This document shows, in pieces, positions 1 through 8,828 of a stretch of 64,000 bases of DNA (position 1 is its first letter; each line of letters begins with the position of its first letter). A program made the position numbers and the translations under genes. Where the stretch lies: contig SECP01000029.1 of assembly GCA_004193285.1 (NCBI GenBank), positions 37,352 to 101,351 on the forward strand. Reading direction: 5' to 3'. The notes under the pieces were generated by a model. That model did no database searches and had not been told where the DNA came from. It saw only the letters and a list, made by a program, of their open reading frames with translations. The stretch comes from Myxococcales bacterium. Lineage in GTDB: Bacteria > Myxococcota_A > Polyangia > Polyangiales > Polyangiaceae.

Positions 1-1821
<1,821 letters not shown>

Positions 1822-1822
<1 letters not shown>

Positions 1823-2604
1823 TGTCTCGCAACATGCGCCTGGTGCTCAACGTGTGGCGCCAGAAGAGCGCGAGCACTTCCGGTCAGTTCGTTCGCTACG
1901 AAGCCAACAACGTGAGCGACCACATGTCCTTTTTGGAGATGTTGGACGTCGTGAACGAGGAGCTGCTCGCCAAGGGTGAGGACCCGATCGCCTTCGACCA
2001 CGACTGTCGCGAAGGGATCTGCGGCATGTGCGGCGTCGTCATCGACGGCGTGCCTCACGGGCCCGCCAGCGGCACCACCACGTGCCAGCTGCACATGCGC
2101 ACCTTCAAGGACGGCGACGAGCTGACGGTGGAGCCGTGGCGCGCGGGTGCCTTCCCGGTCGTGCGCGACCTCGTCGTCGACCGCGGCGCGCTGGACCGCA
2201 TCATTCAAGCCGGCGGCTATGTATCGGTCCGCACCGGCAGCGCGCCGGAGGCAAATTCGCTGCCCATCGCAAAGGTGGATTCGGACAAGGCCTTCGACGC
2301 GGCGACCTGCATCGGCTGCGGCGCCTGCGTCGCGGCCTGCCCGAACGCGTCTGCGGCGCTGTTCACCGCCGCCAAGATCTCGCACCTCGCACTCTTGCCG
2401 CAAGGTGAGCCGGAGCGGCAAGACCGCGCGCGCAAGATGGTCGGCCAAATGGACGCAGAAGGCTTCGGCCATTGCACCAGCCATGGCGAGTGCGAAGCGG
2501 CGTGCCCCAAGGGCATCAGCATTGGCTTCATCGCGAAGATGAACCGCGAGCTCCTCTCGGCCATGGCCGCCGCCCCGAACGAAGTCACGAGCCGCGAAAA
2601 GTAA
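1822..2604 (+). CDS. sdhB: Succinate dehydrogenase/fumarate reductase iron-sulfur subunit
   Basis: Electron-transfer subunit of complex II, 260 aa, starting MSRNMRLVLNVW at the ATG that overlaps the sdhA stop. The N-terminal plant-type ferredoxin domain carries the [2Fe-2S] ligands C62, C67, C70 and C88 (motif CREGICGMC). The C-terminal alpha-helical ferredoxin domain has CIGCGACVAACP (C163, C166, C169, C173) and a second Cys group at C218, C224 and C228 (CTSHGECEAACP), giving the [4Fe-4S] and [3Fe-4S] clusters. The frame is open further upstream inside sdhA, but the overlapping ATG starts exactly where the family begins. It is the last gene of the sdh operon and converges on the Ctp protease gene. 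Confidence 0.95.
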
Positions 2605-2617
2605 GCGCACACGCGCG

Positions 2618-2641
2618 GGAGGCGGCTGGAGCGCAGCCTCC
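2618..2641. terminator. Possible bidirectional terminator hairpin
   Basis: GGAGGC and GCCTCC flank a 12-base centre between the convergent ends of sdhB and the Ctp gene. No T-run follows on either strand, so it may only slow polymerase or aid Rho. Position is the main argument. Confidence 0.3.
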
Positions 2642-2678
2642 TCGCGACCGCTCACGACGGGTCGGCTCCGGCCTCGCC

Positions 2679-4094
2679 CTACTTGGCGGGCGTGACGGCG
2701 GCTCGCTCGTAGCGACCGGTGACGACGCGGTAACCGATCTTGAGGGCTTCGTCGGCGCCGGTCTCCGGGTCCGCGGGCACGTCGCGGGACATGCCCAGGT
2801 CGAGCTCCTCTTCGCTCTTGCTCTCGAGCTCTGGCTTGGGGGCGTCGGGCGCCTGGGGAGGGCTTGCGACCGGCGCTCTTCCGCCTTCCACGGGCGGCAA
2901 GTACCCCTCGAGGTTCTCCTCTTTGAGGACTCCGTAGCCAAGCGCGGCGCTGGCGCCGCCGACCAAGATGTCCGGCTTCACGCCTTGGGCCTGAATCGGG
3001 CGCCCACTGGGCGTGTAGTAGCGAAGCGTCGTGAGCCGTAGGCCCGCGCCTCCCGGCAGGTCCACGATGCTCTGCACCGAGCCTTTACCGAAGGTCGGTG
3101 CCCCGACGATGGTGGCGCGCTTGTTGTCCTGGAGCGCTCCGCTGACGAGCTCTGCCGCGCTCGCGCTGTACTCATTGACGAGCACCACCACCGGGCCGCG
3201 ACGCAGCGCTCCTCCGCCGTTGGCTCGCAGATCGTCGATGATCTGCCCGCGTCGACGCGTCGTGAAGATGACGCCGCCGGACAAGAACTCGTCGGCGATC
3301 GCAGTCGCTTCGTTCACGAGCCCGCCGGGGTTGTTGCGCATGTCCAAGATGACTCCGGTCAGATCACCCTGGGCCGCTTCGCGGAGCTTTTTGATTTGCT
3401 CGAGCAGCTCGGAATGCGTGCCGTTCTGGAACGTCTTGATCCTGAGGTACCCGACTCCGCCTTTGAGCGACTTGCTGGCGACGCTGGCCACGTTGATGAT
3501 TTGCCGCGTGAGCTTGAAGTACAGGAGCTTTTCTTGCGCCTTGCGCCGCACGGTGAGGAGAACCTTCGTGTTCGGCTCTCCGCGCATCAGCCGCACCAGG
3601 TCCGCGGCGTTGCGGCCGCGCACGCTCTGGTTGTCGATCGCGAGGATGCGATCGCCCGGTAAGATGCCGCCGAGCGCGGCCGGCGAGCCTTCGATCGGCG
3701 CGATGATCGTGATGTACTCGTCACCGAAATCCACCTCGACTCCGATGCCGCCGAAGTGCCCTTCGGTGTCCGCCTGAAAGATGCCGTAGTCCTCTGCCGG
3801 CAAGTAGGAAGAGTGCGGGTCGAGCTCGGCGACCATCCCTTTGATGGCCCCTTCAACGAGCCGCTTCCGCTCCACCGGGTCGACGTACTCGTTCTCCACC
3901 CAGGCCAAGACTCGCCCGAGCTGCTCGAACGGAAAGTACGGGTTGTCCCACTCGCTCTTCGCCTGCGCCTCGCGGATCGCGAGCGCGCCGCCGCTTCCGG
4001 AAAGAAGAGGAAGGCCCGTCACCGCGCTGCCAAAGAGCGCCGCGAGGCCGAGCTCCAGCAGCCTGCGGCGCCGGGCGAAGAGCGAAGTCGTCAT
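2679..4094 (-). CDS. C-terminal processing peptidase (S41 family, PDZ domain)
   Basis: Exported serine protease of the CtpA/Prc type, 471 aa, acting in the periplasm on C-termini of envelope proteins. The chosen start MTTSLFARRRRLLELG gives a positively charged n-region plus hydrophobic core (residues 11-40), a normal signal or anchor sequence; the frame is open 77 codons further upstream but that part is Arg/Pro-rich without family character. After a short N-terminal helical region come a PDZ domain (about 110-190, with GGIGVEV and GILPGDRILAID) and the S41 core. The catalytic dyad is visible as S310 in EYSASAAE and K337 in TFGKGSVQ. The tail after residue 395 is Pro/Glu-rich and low complexity. 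It converges with sdhB and is divergent from the small gene at 4470. Confidence 0.93.
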   Translation of the reverse strand: MTTSLFARRRRLLELGLAALFGSAVTGLPLLSGSGGALAIREAQAKSEWDNPYFPFEQLGRVLAWVENEYVDPVERKRLVEGAIKGMVAELDPHSSYLPAEDYGIFQADTEGHFGGIGVEVDFGDEYITIIAPIEGSPAALGGILPGDRILAIDNQSVRGRNAADLVRLMRGEPNTKVLLTVRRKAQEKLLYFKLTRQIINVASVASKSLKGGVGYLRIKTFQNGTHSELLEQIKKLREAAQGDLTGVILDMRNNPGGLVNEATAIADEFLSGGVIFTTRRRGQIIDDLRANGGGALRRGPVVVLVNEYSASAAELVSGALQDNKRATIVGAPTFGKGSVQSIVDLPGGAGLRLTTLRYYTPSGRPIQAQGVKPDILVGGASAALGYGVLKEENLEGYLPPVEGGRAPVASPPQAPDAPKPELESKSEEELDLGMSRDVPADPETGADEALKIGYRVVTGRYERAAVTPAK

Positions 4095-4469
4095 CGCGGC
4101 AGTGTTCCGCCGAGCCTTGGCCGAGCGCAAGCGCGTTGGCCCCGCTTTTCCCCGTAAAGTCCGCAGTGCCGGTGGCCCTTCGCGACAAAATTGCCCGCCG
4201 CATCCCGCTCTTGGACTGCTCGCAGGTTCTCTCGGAATACTCTCGGGCCAGGTGCGAACTAGGCGCGGACTCGTTCGAAAAACGAGCGGCCCAAGGCAGC
4301 GCCCCGTGCGTAAAACACCGCGCAATTGTGCTTCGAAAGTTAATGAAGCGAGGGCGAGGGGAGGAGCAGGCGCGTTAAGCTATTGATTCCACGGCGCCGT
4401 GGGTGGTAGTGATGAGGTTCGCTCTTTTGAAGGTATCTGAGGATACCTCCCTACATACCGAGGGTATGC
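4095..4469. other. Intergenic region between the divergent Ctp and RHH-like genes
   Basis: 375 bases without a credible gene. It must contain the promoters of both divergent genes. The right end (about 4380-4468) is relatively AT-rich for this window and carries two consecutive inverted repeats, listed separately. I see no RNA gene or mobile-element end. Confidence 0.6.
4431..4468. promoter_or_regulatory. Two tandem inverted repeats, candidate operator
   Basis: First repeat: AGGTATC, loop TGAG, GATACCT (4431-4448). Second: CATACC, spacer GAG, GGTATG (4454-4468). Both are perfect and both are built from the half-site GGTAT/ATACC. The second ends one base before the GTG start at 4470 and covers the ribosome-binding region. 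The gene product looks like a ribbon-helix-helix protein, a family that typically binds such paired repeats and autoregulates, so I infer an autoregulatory operator; RNA hairpins controlling translation are the alternative. Confidence 0.5.
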
Positions 4470-4691
4470 GTGGCCGACAACGAATCCAACAAGACCGCCG
4501 GTAGCGATAAGCGCAAGCAAAGCTTGTATTTCCCTGAAGCAATGCTCCAGGAAATCAAGGACGAGGCAGCGCGGCTCGACCGCTCACTGTCTTGGGTTGT
4601 GCAGCGTGCGTGGAAGATGGCTCGGCTCGAGATCAAGAAGATCCCGAGCGTGAACGACATCAGTGACGACGAGGACGAGGCCGCCACCTGA
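4470..4691 (+). CDS. Small ribbon-helix-helix-like protein (TIGR04563-type)
   Basis: 73 aa, GTG start. The core (residues about 15-55) reads KQSLYFPEAMLQEIK, then AARLDRSLSWVVQRAW, followed by a basic helix and a very acidic tail (DISDDEDEAAT). I recognise this as the small-protein family TIGR04563, which occurs in several copies in myxobacteria. The layout of one short strand ending in Y-F-P and two helices, the second beginning S-x-x-V-x-x-A-W, matches ribbon-helix-helix DNA-binding proteins such as Arc/CopG (inference). Its start region carries two inverted repeats. It overlaps the start of the downstream hydrolase gene by 29 bases, suggesting co-transcription. Targets are unknown. Confidence 0.8.
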   Translation: MADNESNKTAGSDKRKQSLYFPEAMLQEIKDEAARLDRSLSWVVQRAWKMARLEIKKIPSVNDISDDEDEAAT

Positions 4692-5574
4692 TGCGGCGCT
4701 CGAGTCGTCGGCGTCCTTCGCAATAGGGCGCGACGGCACTCGTCTCTACGTCCGGCAGCATCCGCCTGTTGCCGGTGCGTCAGCCGCGCCCACCGCGCTT
4801 TTGTGCGATGGGCTCGTCTGCGATGGGTACATCTATAGGTACCTTTGGGATGATCTGGCAGAGCACCTGCCGGTGGCGCATTTTCATTATCGGGGGCACG
4901 GTCGCAGCGGCTTGCCGGTCGACCACGGCCAGCTGGACGTACCAGCGCACGCCGCGGACATGAATGCGGTGCGTGAGCACCTGGGCGACCCGGAGGTGAT
5001 CCTCGTGGGGCACTCGCTGGGCACGCAGGTATGCCTGGAGGCGTATCGTGCTCGGCCGGACCGGGTGAGGGCTCTCGTGCTGCTGTGCGGGAGCTTCGGG
5101 CGGATCACTCACACGTTCAAGGGGTCGGACGTGCTCTCCACGGTGCTGCCCAACGTGCAGGACTTCGCGGAGCGCCACCCACGCTTGCTCAAGGCGCTTT
5201 GGGCGCGCGTGCCGGTCGGTATCGCCCTGAAGGTCGGCGTCATGACGGGCGACATCGATCCGGCCAAGGTGCGGGTCGAAGACGTGGAACCTTACTTCCG
5301 CCACGCTCTGCACGTGGACTTCCAGCTGTTCGTCCGAATGCTGCGGGCGGCGGGCGAGCATTCCGCGGAGGACCTCCTGCCGCGGATCGCGGTGCCCACC
5401 CTCGTCGTCGCAGGGACCAAAGACACCTTCACCCCGCCAGAAGTGTCGGTGGCGATGGCGGAGAGCATCCCTGGCGCCAAGCTCGCGCTCGTGCAGGGCG
5501 GCTCACATGTGCTGCCTCTCGAGGAGCGGGGCCGGCTTCGAGAAGTGCTTCGCGATTTTCTCGGCTCGTTGTGA
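4663..5574 (+). CDS. Alpha/beta hydrolase
   Basis: 303 aa alpha/beta-hydrolase-fold enzyme, probably cytoplasmic (no signal peptide). The full catalytic triad is visible: nucleophile S118 in the elbow GHSLGTQ, acid D254 in AGTKDTFTPP, and H282 in GGSHVLPL. An oxyanion-side motif FHYRGHGRSG lies at 74-83. A lid-like helical insert occupies about 150-240. The GTG start at 4663 overlaps the upstream small gene by 29 bases; no in-frame ATG, GTG or TTG follows closely, so I keep it. The substrate cannot be read from sequence: esterase, lipase, epoxide hydrolase and haloperoxidase-like members all share these motifs. Confidence 0.85.
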   Translation: MTTRTRPPPDAALESSASFAIGRDGTRLYVRQHPPVAGASAAPTALLCDGLVCDGYIYRYLWDDLAEHLPVAHFHYRGHGRSGLPVDHGQLDVPAHAADMNAVREHLGDPEVILVGHSLGTQVCLEAYRARPDRVRALVLLCGSFGRITHTFKGSDVLSTVLPNVQDFAERHPRLLKALWARVPVGIALKVGVMTGDIDPAKVRVEDVEPYFRHALHVDFQLFVRMLRAAGEHSAEDLLPRIAVPTLVVAGTKDTFTPPEVSVAMAESIPGAKLALVQGGSHVLPLEERGRLREVLRDFLGSL

Positions 5575-5620
5575 GATAGTACCCGCTCGCTCGGGGCGTC
5601 CTCCGCCCCGGCATGGGCTG

Positions 5621-6322
5621 ATGAAGGAAGAGCTGAGCTCGGAGCTAGTAAGCGCCCTCCTGGGGCTGTTCGCTCATGATTTGCGCAATCCGCTGTCGGC
5701 GCTGCACAGCAACGTGAGCTTCCTCGGCTCCGTGGTGAGCTCGGGGGACACGGAGGCGCACGAGGCGCTGGAGGACGTGGCCGCGTCGAGCGACGCGCTC
5801 GGCCACATCACGGACAACCTGGAGCTCTTCGCGCTCGCGCTGGACGGCGCAAAGCGTCGCGAGCCGCTCGAATTTCCGGTGCGGGAGCTGCTCCGCGAGG
5901 CGGGGCAAAGGTCGCGGCGTTTCGCTGACAGTTACCGCGTGCGGCTGGAGGTCGACGCGGATTCCGCGGTCGAGCTTCGTTGCCTCGCCAATCGCGACAT
6001 GTTGCTGCGCGCCCTCTCGAACCTCATCCGCAATGCGATTCAGCACGCCGGTGAATCGGGCAAAGTCACCGTGCGCGCGGCTCGGGTCGGCGCCGAGGTC
6101 ATCGTCGGCGTGACCGACAGTGGCGTACCGCTCGCTCGAGACGTAGGCGAGCAGGCGTTCACTGCGGAGGGCCAGCTTTCGACGAAGAACGTCTCCGGCG
6201 GTCGTTACAGCCGGGGGCTCGGGCTGTACGCGGCGCGCATCGCGGCTGGCGTCGCTGGCGCCAAGGTCCGCTGCACCGCAGCCAGCGAAGCGCGCTTCGA
6301 GCTCTGCGTTACGGGGCGCTGA
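5621..6322 (+). CDS. Soluble sensor histidine kinase (HisKA-HATPase only)
   Basis: 233 aa kinase with no membrane segment and no recognisable sensor domain. The phosphoacceptor is H19 in FAHDLRNPLSALH. The HATPase domain shows the N box N138 (NLIRNAIQHA), the G1 box VTDSGVP with D166, and a G2-like RGLGLYAA at 198-205. The ATG at 5621 is preferred; the frame is open 38 codons upstream into the hydrolase gene, but the kinase homology begins right after this ATG. No response regulator is adjacent, so the partner is elsewhere. The 3' end overlaps the convergent GtrA-like gene by 14 bases. Confidence 0.85.
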   Translation: MKEELSSELVSALLGLFAHDLRNPLSALHSNVSFLGSVVSSGDTEAHEALEDVAASSDALGHITDNLELFALALDGAKRREPLEFPVRELLREAGQRSRRFADSYRVRLEVDADSAVELRCLANRDMLLRALSNLIRNAIQHAGESGKVTVRAARVGAEVIVGVTDSGVPLARDVGEQAFTAEGQLSTKNVSGGRYSRGLGLYAARIAAGVAGAKVRCTAASEARFELCVTGR

Positions 6323-6758
6323 GCTCGGGGGCGCCCTTGGCGCTCGCAAACACGAACCAGCGTGAAAGCGGGTAGTTCCAGCCCAGGTAAACGCCGGCTC
6401 GCACCAGGCCCCAGGCCACCGGGAAGGAACCCAGCCAGCTCAGCAGCGCGGGCACGCCCGTCGAGTTGAGGAGCGCGCTCGTCGCCCACACGAACAGGAA
6501 GCGAGCCATCTGCGGCAGCGCCCGCGCGCCACCAGCATGAAACGTCCACTGCCGGCTGAGCGCGAATGACACCACGCCGCCGCCCGCGCAGCCGATGAAC
6601 GTTGCCAGGGCAGCAGAGAGGCCGGCGTGATGCAGTGAACCTGCAATCACGAAGTCCGTCCCTGTTGCCAGCGCGCTAGTCGCAGCGTAGCGGCCGAAAG
6701 CGCCATCGAAAAAGCGAGCCAGACCGGGGCGCATGCCGGTAGGCACTTGGGGCAACAC
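6309..6758 (-). CDS. GtrA-like membrane protein
   Basis: 149 aa integral membrane protein with about four hydrophobic segments. It carries the GtrA signatures FGRYAATSALATGTDF near the N-terminus, an internal FALSRQWTF, and NYPLSRWFVF at the C-terminus. GtrA-family proteins are proposed to flip polyprenyl-linked sugars for O-antigen or cell-wall glycosylation. The start is a GTG at 6758 with an ATG alternative eight codons in. No glycosyltransferase gene is adjacent, so the substrate is unknown. Confidence 0.8.
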   Translation of the reverse strand: MLPQVPTGMRPGLARFFDGAFGRYAATSALATGTDFVIAGSLHHAGLSAALATFIGCAGGGVVSFALSRQWTFHAGGARALPQMARFLFVWATSALLNSTGVPALLSWLGSFPVAWGLVRAGVYLGWNYPLSRWFVFASAKGAPELSAP

Positions 6759-6777
6759 GGCCGCGGTGTAAAGGGCC

Positions 6778-7008
6778 TCAGCCCGCCATGGCAGAGGATT
6801 GCGCGCGGGGGGCCGCCGCTACGTCACTTTTCACCATGCAAAGCCGCCGCCGCTCGCCATGGACGATCTCGGCGACGAGCTCCGTGCAGCCACCGCACCC
6901 GGTGCTGGCGCCGCAGTGGTCGCCCACATCAGTCGGCGTCCTTGCGCCGTTTTGCACGCAGGCTCGAATTTCGCGGTCGGTGACACCATGGCAGTGGCAG
7001 ACGATCAT
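6778..7008 (-). CDS. bfd: Bacterioferritin-associated ferredoxin
   Basis: 76 aa [2Fe-2S] protein that in characterised systems binds bacterioferritin and reduces its core to release iron. The start is the ATG giving MIVCHCHGVTD. Cluster ligands are C4 and C6 (CHC) and C38 and C41 (GCGGC), the same pattern as E. coli Bfd. The tail after residue 60 is Ala-rich and variable. It is divergent from bfr, 118 bases away, which supports the pairing. The gap contains a Fur-box-like sequence (7040-7054). Confidence 0.9.
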   Translation of the reverse strand: MIVCHCHGVTDREIRACVQNGARTPTDVGDHCGASTGCGGCTELVAEIVHGERRRLCMVKSDVAAAPRAQSSAMAG

Positions 7009-7039
7009 GAGCGGCAGGTGGAACGTAGCTTGTTGAAAG

Positions 7040-7054
7040 TGATTGTCAAAGTCA
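7040..7054. promoter_or_regulatory. Candidate Fur box between bfd and bfr
   Basis: TGATTGT C AAAGTCA fits the Fur 7-1-7 pattern (TGATAAT N ATTATCA) at 9 of 14 positions, with both outer TGA/TCA ends intact. It lies between divergent iron-storage genes, where iron control is expected. Match strength is moderate. Confidence 0.4.
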
Positions 7055-7126
7055 TTCTCTACAGGCGCGAAATCGTTGGGTTTTGTTTCAGGCGACCTGG
7101 CGGACCTGTGGTAGGGTCCGCTCACT

Positions 7127-7597
7127 ATGCGAGGCGATGCCGAAGTCGTAGACGCGCTGAACGAGATCCTCACGTCGGAGCTCACGGCCATCAACCAGTA
7201 CTTCATCCACTACAAGATGCTGCAGAACTGGGGCTACCTGCGCCTGGCGAAGGTAAAACGCGAGGAATCCATCGAGGAGATGAAGCACGCCGATCGGGTG
7301 ATCGAGCGCATCCTCTACCTCGGGGGTGTTCCCAACATGCAGCGCCTTTCTCCGGTACGAGTGGGGGAGGAGCCCATCGAGATGCACAAGCTCGACCTCA
7401 CCTTGGAGCTGGAGGCGATCGCTCGCCTGAACCGAACGATTCAGCTCTGCCTGAACAAGAGCGACGGCGGCACTCGAGATCTGGTCGAGAAGATCCTCTC
7501 CGAGGAAGAAGAAGCCATCGACTGGCTGGAAGCGCAGCTGCACCAGGTCGCGGATATGGGCCGCGAAAACTACCTCGCGCAGCAGCTCGAGGAATAA
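7127..7597 (+). CDS. bfr: Bacterioferritin with altered ferroxidase site
   Basis: 156 aa haem-containing ferritin subunit that would assemble into a 24-mer iron store. It aligns without gaps to E. coli Bfr over residues 1-130: E18, Y25, E51, H54, E94 and E127 of the di-iron centre and haem ligand M52 (EEMKHAD) are all present at the same numbers. The remaining di-iron ligand, H130 in E. coli (DEEGHIDW), is Ala here (EEEEAIDW). A second bacterioferritin type elsewhere in the genome could supply a complete ferroxidase centre. It is divergent from bfd and converges on the FGE-fold lipoprotein gene with a 9-base gap. Confidence 0.93.
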   Translation: MRGDAEVVDALNEILTSELTAINQYFIHYKMLQNWGYLRLAKVKREESIEEMKHADRVIERILYLGGVPNMQRLSPVRVGEEPIEMHKLDLTLELEAIARLNRTIQLCLNKSDGGTRDLVEKILSEEEEAIDWLEAQLHQVADMGRENYLAQQLEE

Positions 7598-7606
7598 CGC
7601 TGCGCG

Positions 7607-8794
7607 TTACGGCTGGAGGATGACGACCGTCTCCGGCTTGCGGAACAGGGCTTTGCCCGTTTCGCCGGGGCAGCCCCAGCACGTCGTGAAATGGACTCGG
7701 GGCTTGATGTCCGGGCTGTAGGCGAGAGCCACCGGCCCGGGCTCGTTCTGCAGCACGAACGTGGACGCGAGCCGGTACTGGCCGCCCGGCAAGACGTGGA
7801 ACGCGGCGATGAACGAGGTCGTCTCGCCGGAGCGAGCGGTGACGAGCAAGATCTCTGCGCCCGGAGTGGGGTTCCACAGCAGCGGCGAGACCGTGAAGTC
7901 GAAGCCCTTCTTGTCGCCCGGGCCGCGCGTCACTACCGTGCCGGCGCCGTCCTCGCGAAAGAACTTGATGTCGCGCGCGAGCGCTTTGCCCGCTGGGTCC
8001 GCTGCGAGCGCCTGCTGGAGCTGTTCGGCGGTGAGCTTCGTCTTCGTGAAGACCGGGCCCTGCTTCGGCTCTGCCACGACGGCGGCGTTGGGCGCGCCGC
8101 TGCAGCAACGAAAGCCGATGTCTTCGCTGCGAGTGGCGGCGTCCGTCGGGCGGCGCGCGGCGCAGCGATGCTCGGTGGCCGCCGCGCCCTTCGCAGCGCC
8201 GCGCACCATGGCTCGGCGCTTGTCGTCGATCGTGAGCTCACCGGCCACCCATTCTGCGGCGACCGTGCCGAGCCCGAGCACGTCGAAGCCCGTCGCGCAC
8301 GCGCGGGCGGACGCGGTGCAGCCAGGATCCCAGATCAACCCCGAAGGATAGGGGTCCTGCTTGGGGCCTTTACACGCGCGCTCCCACTCGACCTCCGTGC
8401 AGAGCCGTGCTCCGCGCTCCGCGCACAGCCTTCGGGCGTCGTCCCGTGACTGGCCCAGGAGTGGCGGCTGCGCCGGATCGTTGGGGTAGGGCAAGCGGTC
8501 CATCCCGAAAGGGCCGAGCTCGACCTCTTGATTTTTGGCCTCCAGCTCCGGCACGCGACCGGCGTCCCCCGGGGTGCTGCCCGCTCGGAGCGTGCCACCG
8601 GGGATTTGCCGCGTCTCTCGGGCCAACGGCTCGGTGGTGGGGCGGTGCGCGCTGGCCGCTGCGCTGGCGCTCGGCACCGGCGGCGCGCGCTTCGTGCCTT
8701 GCTGGCCGCGGTTTCCACAGGCCGCGGTGAGCGCGACGAGGCCGAGCGCCAGAGCGAGCGTTTTCCGGAGCGGCAGCTGCACGGCTTTCGGCAT
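7607..8794 (-). CDS. Lipoprotein with formylglycine-generating-enzyme-like fold
   Basis: 395 aa. The start MPKAVQLPLRKTLALALG gives a signal peptide ending in the lipobox LTAAC (Cys at about 26); the frame is open 61 codons upstream but without signal character. Residues about 60-220 have the C-type-lectin-like FGE/SUMF1 pattern: IPGGTLRAGS, RLCTEVEWERACKG, AAEWV, MVRGAAKG and IGFRCC. The catalytic Cys pair of true FGE is not evident, so a structural or binding role is more likely. Residues about 240-395 form a second, unrecognised beta-rich region. It is divergent from the aconitase-family gene with only 34 bases between starts. Confidence 0.75.
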   Translation of the reverse strand: MPKAVQLPLRKTLALALGLVALTAACGNRGQQGTKRAPPVPSASAAASAHRPTTEPLARETRQIPGGTLRAGSTPGDAGRVPELEAKNQEVELGPFGMDRLPYPNDPAQPPLLGQSRDDARRLCAERGARLCTEVEWERACKGPKQDPYPSGLIWDPGCTASARACATGFDVLGLGTVAAEWVAGELTIDDKRRAMVRGAAKGAAATEHRCAARRPTDAATRSEDIGFRCCSGAPNAAVVAEPKQGPVFTKTKLTAEQLQQALAADPAGKALARDIKFFREDGAGTVVTRGPGDKKGFDFTVSPLLWNPTPGAEILLVTARSGETTSFIAAFHVLPGGQYRLASTFVLQNEPGPVALAYSPDIKPRVHFTTCWGCPGETGKALFRKPETVVILQP

Positions 8795-8828
8795 ACTCTT
8801 CGGCCATGTCGGTTGTCGAGGCTCTGCG

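Noticed and set aside
8535..8828. N-terminal extension of the aconitase-family protein
   Set aside because: It runs into the divergent lipoprotein gene and shows no family similarity; TTG at 8829 has a good ribosome site.
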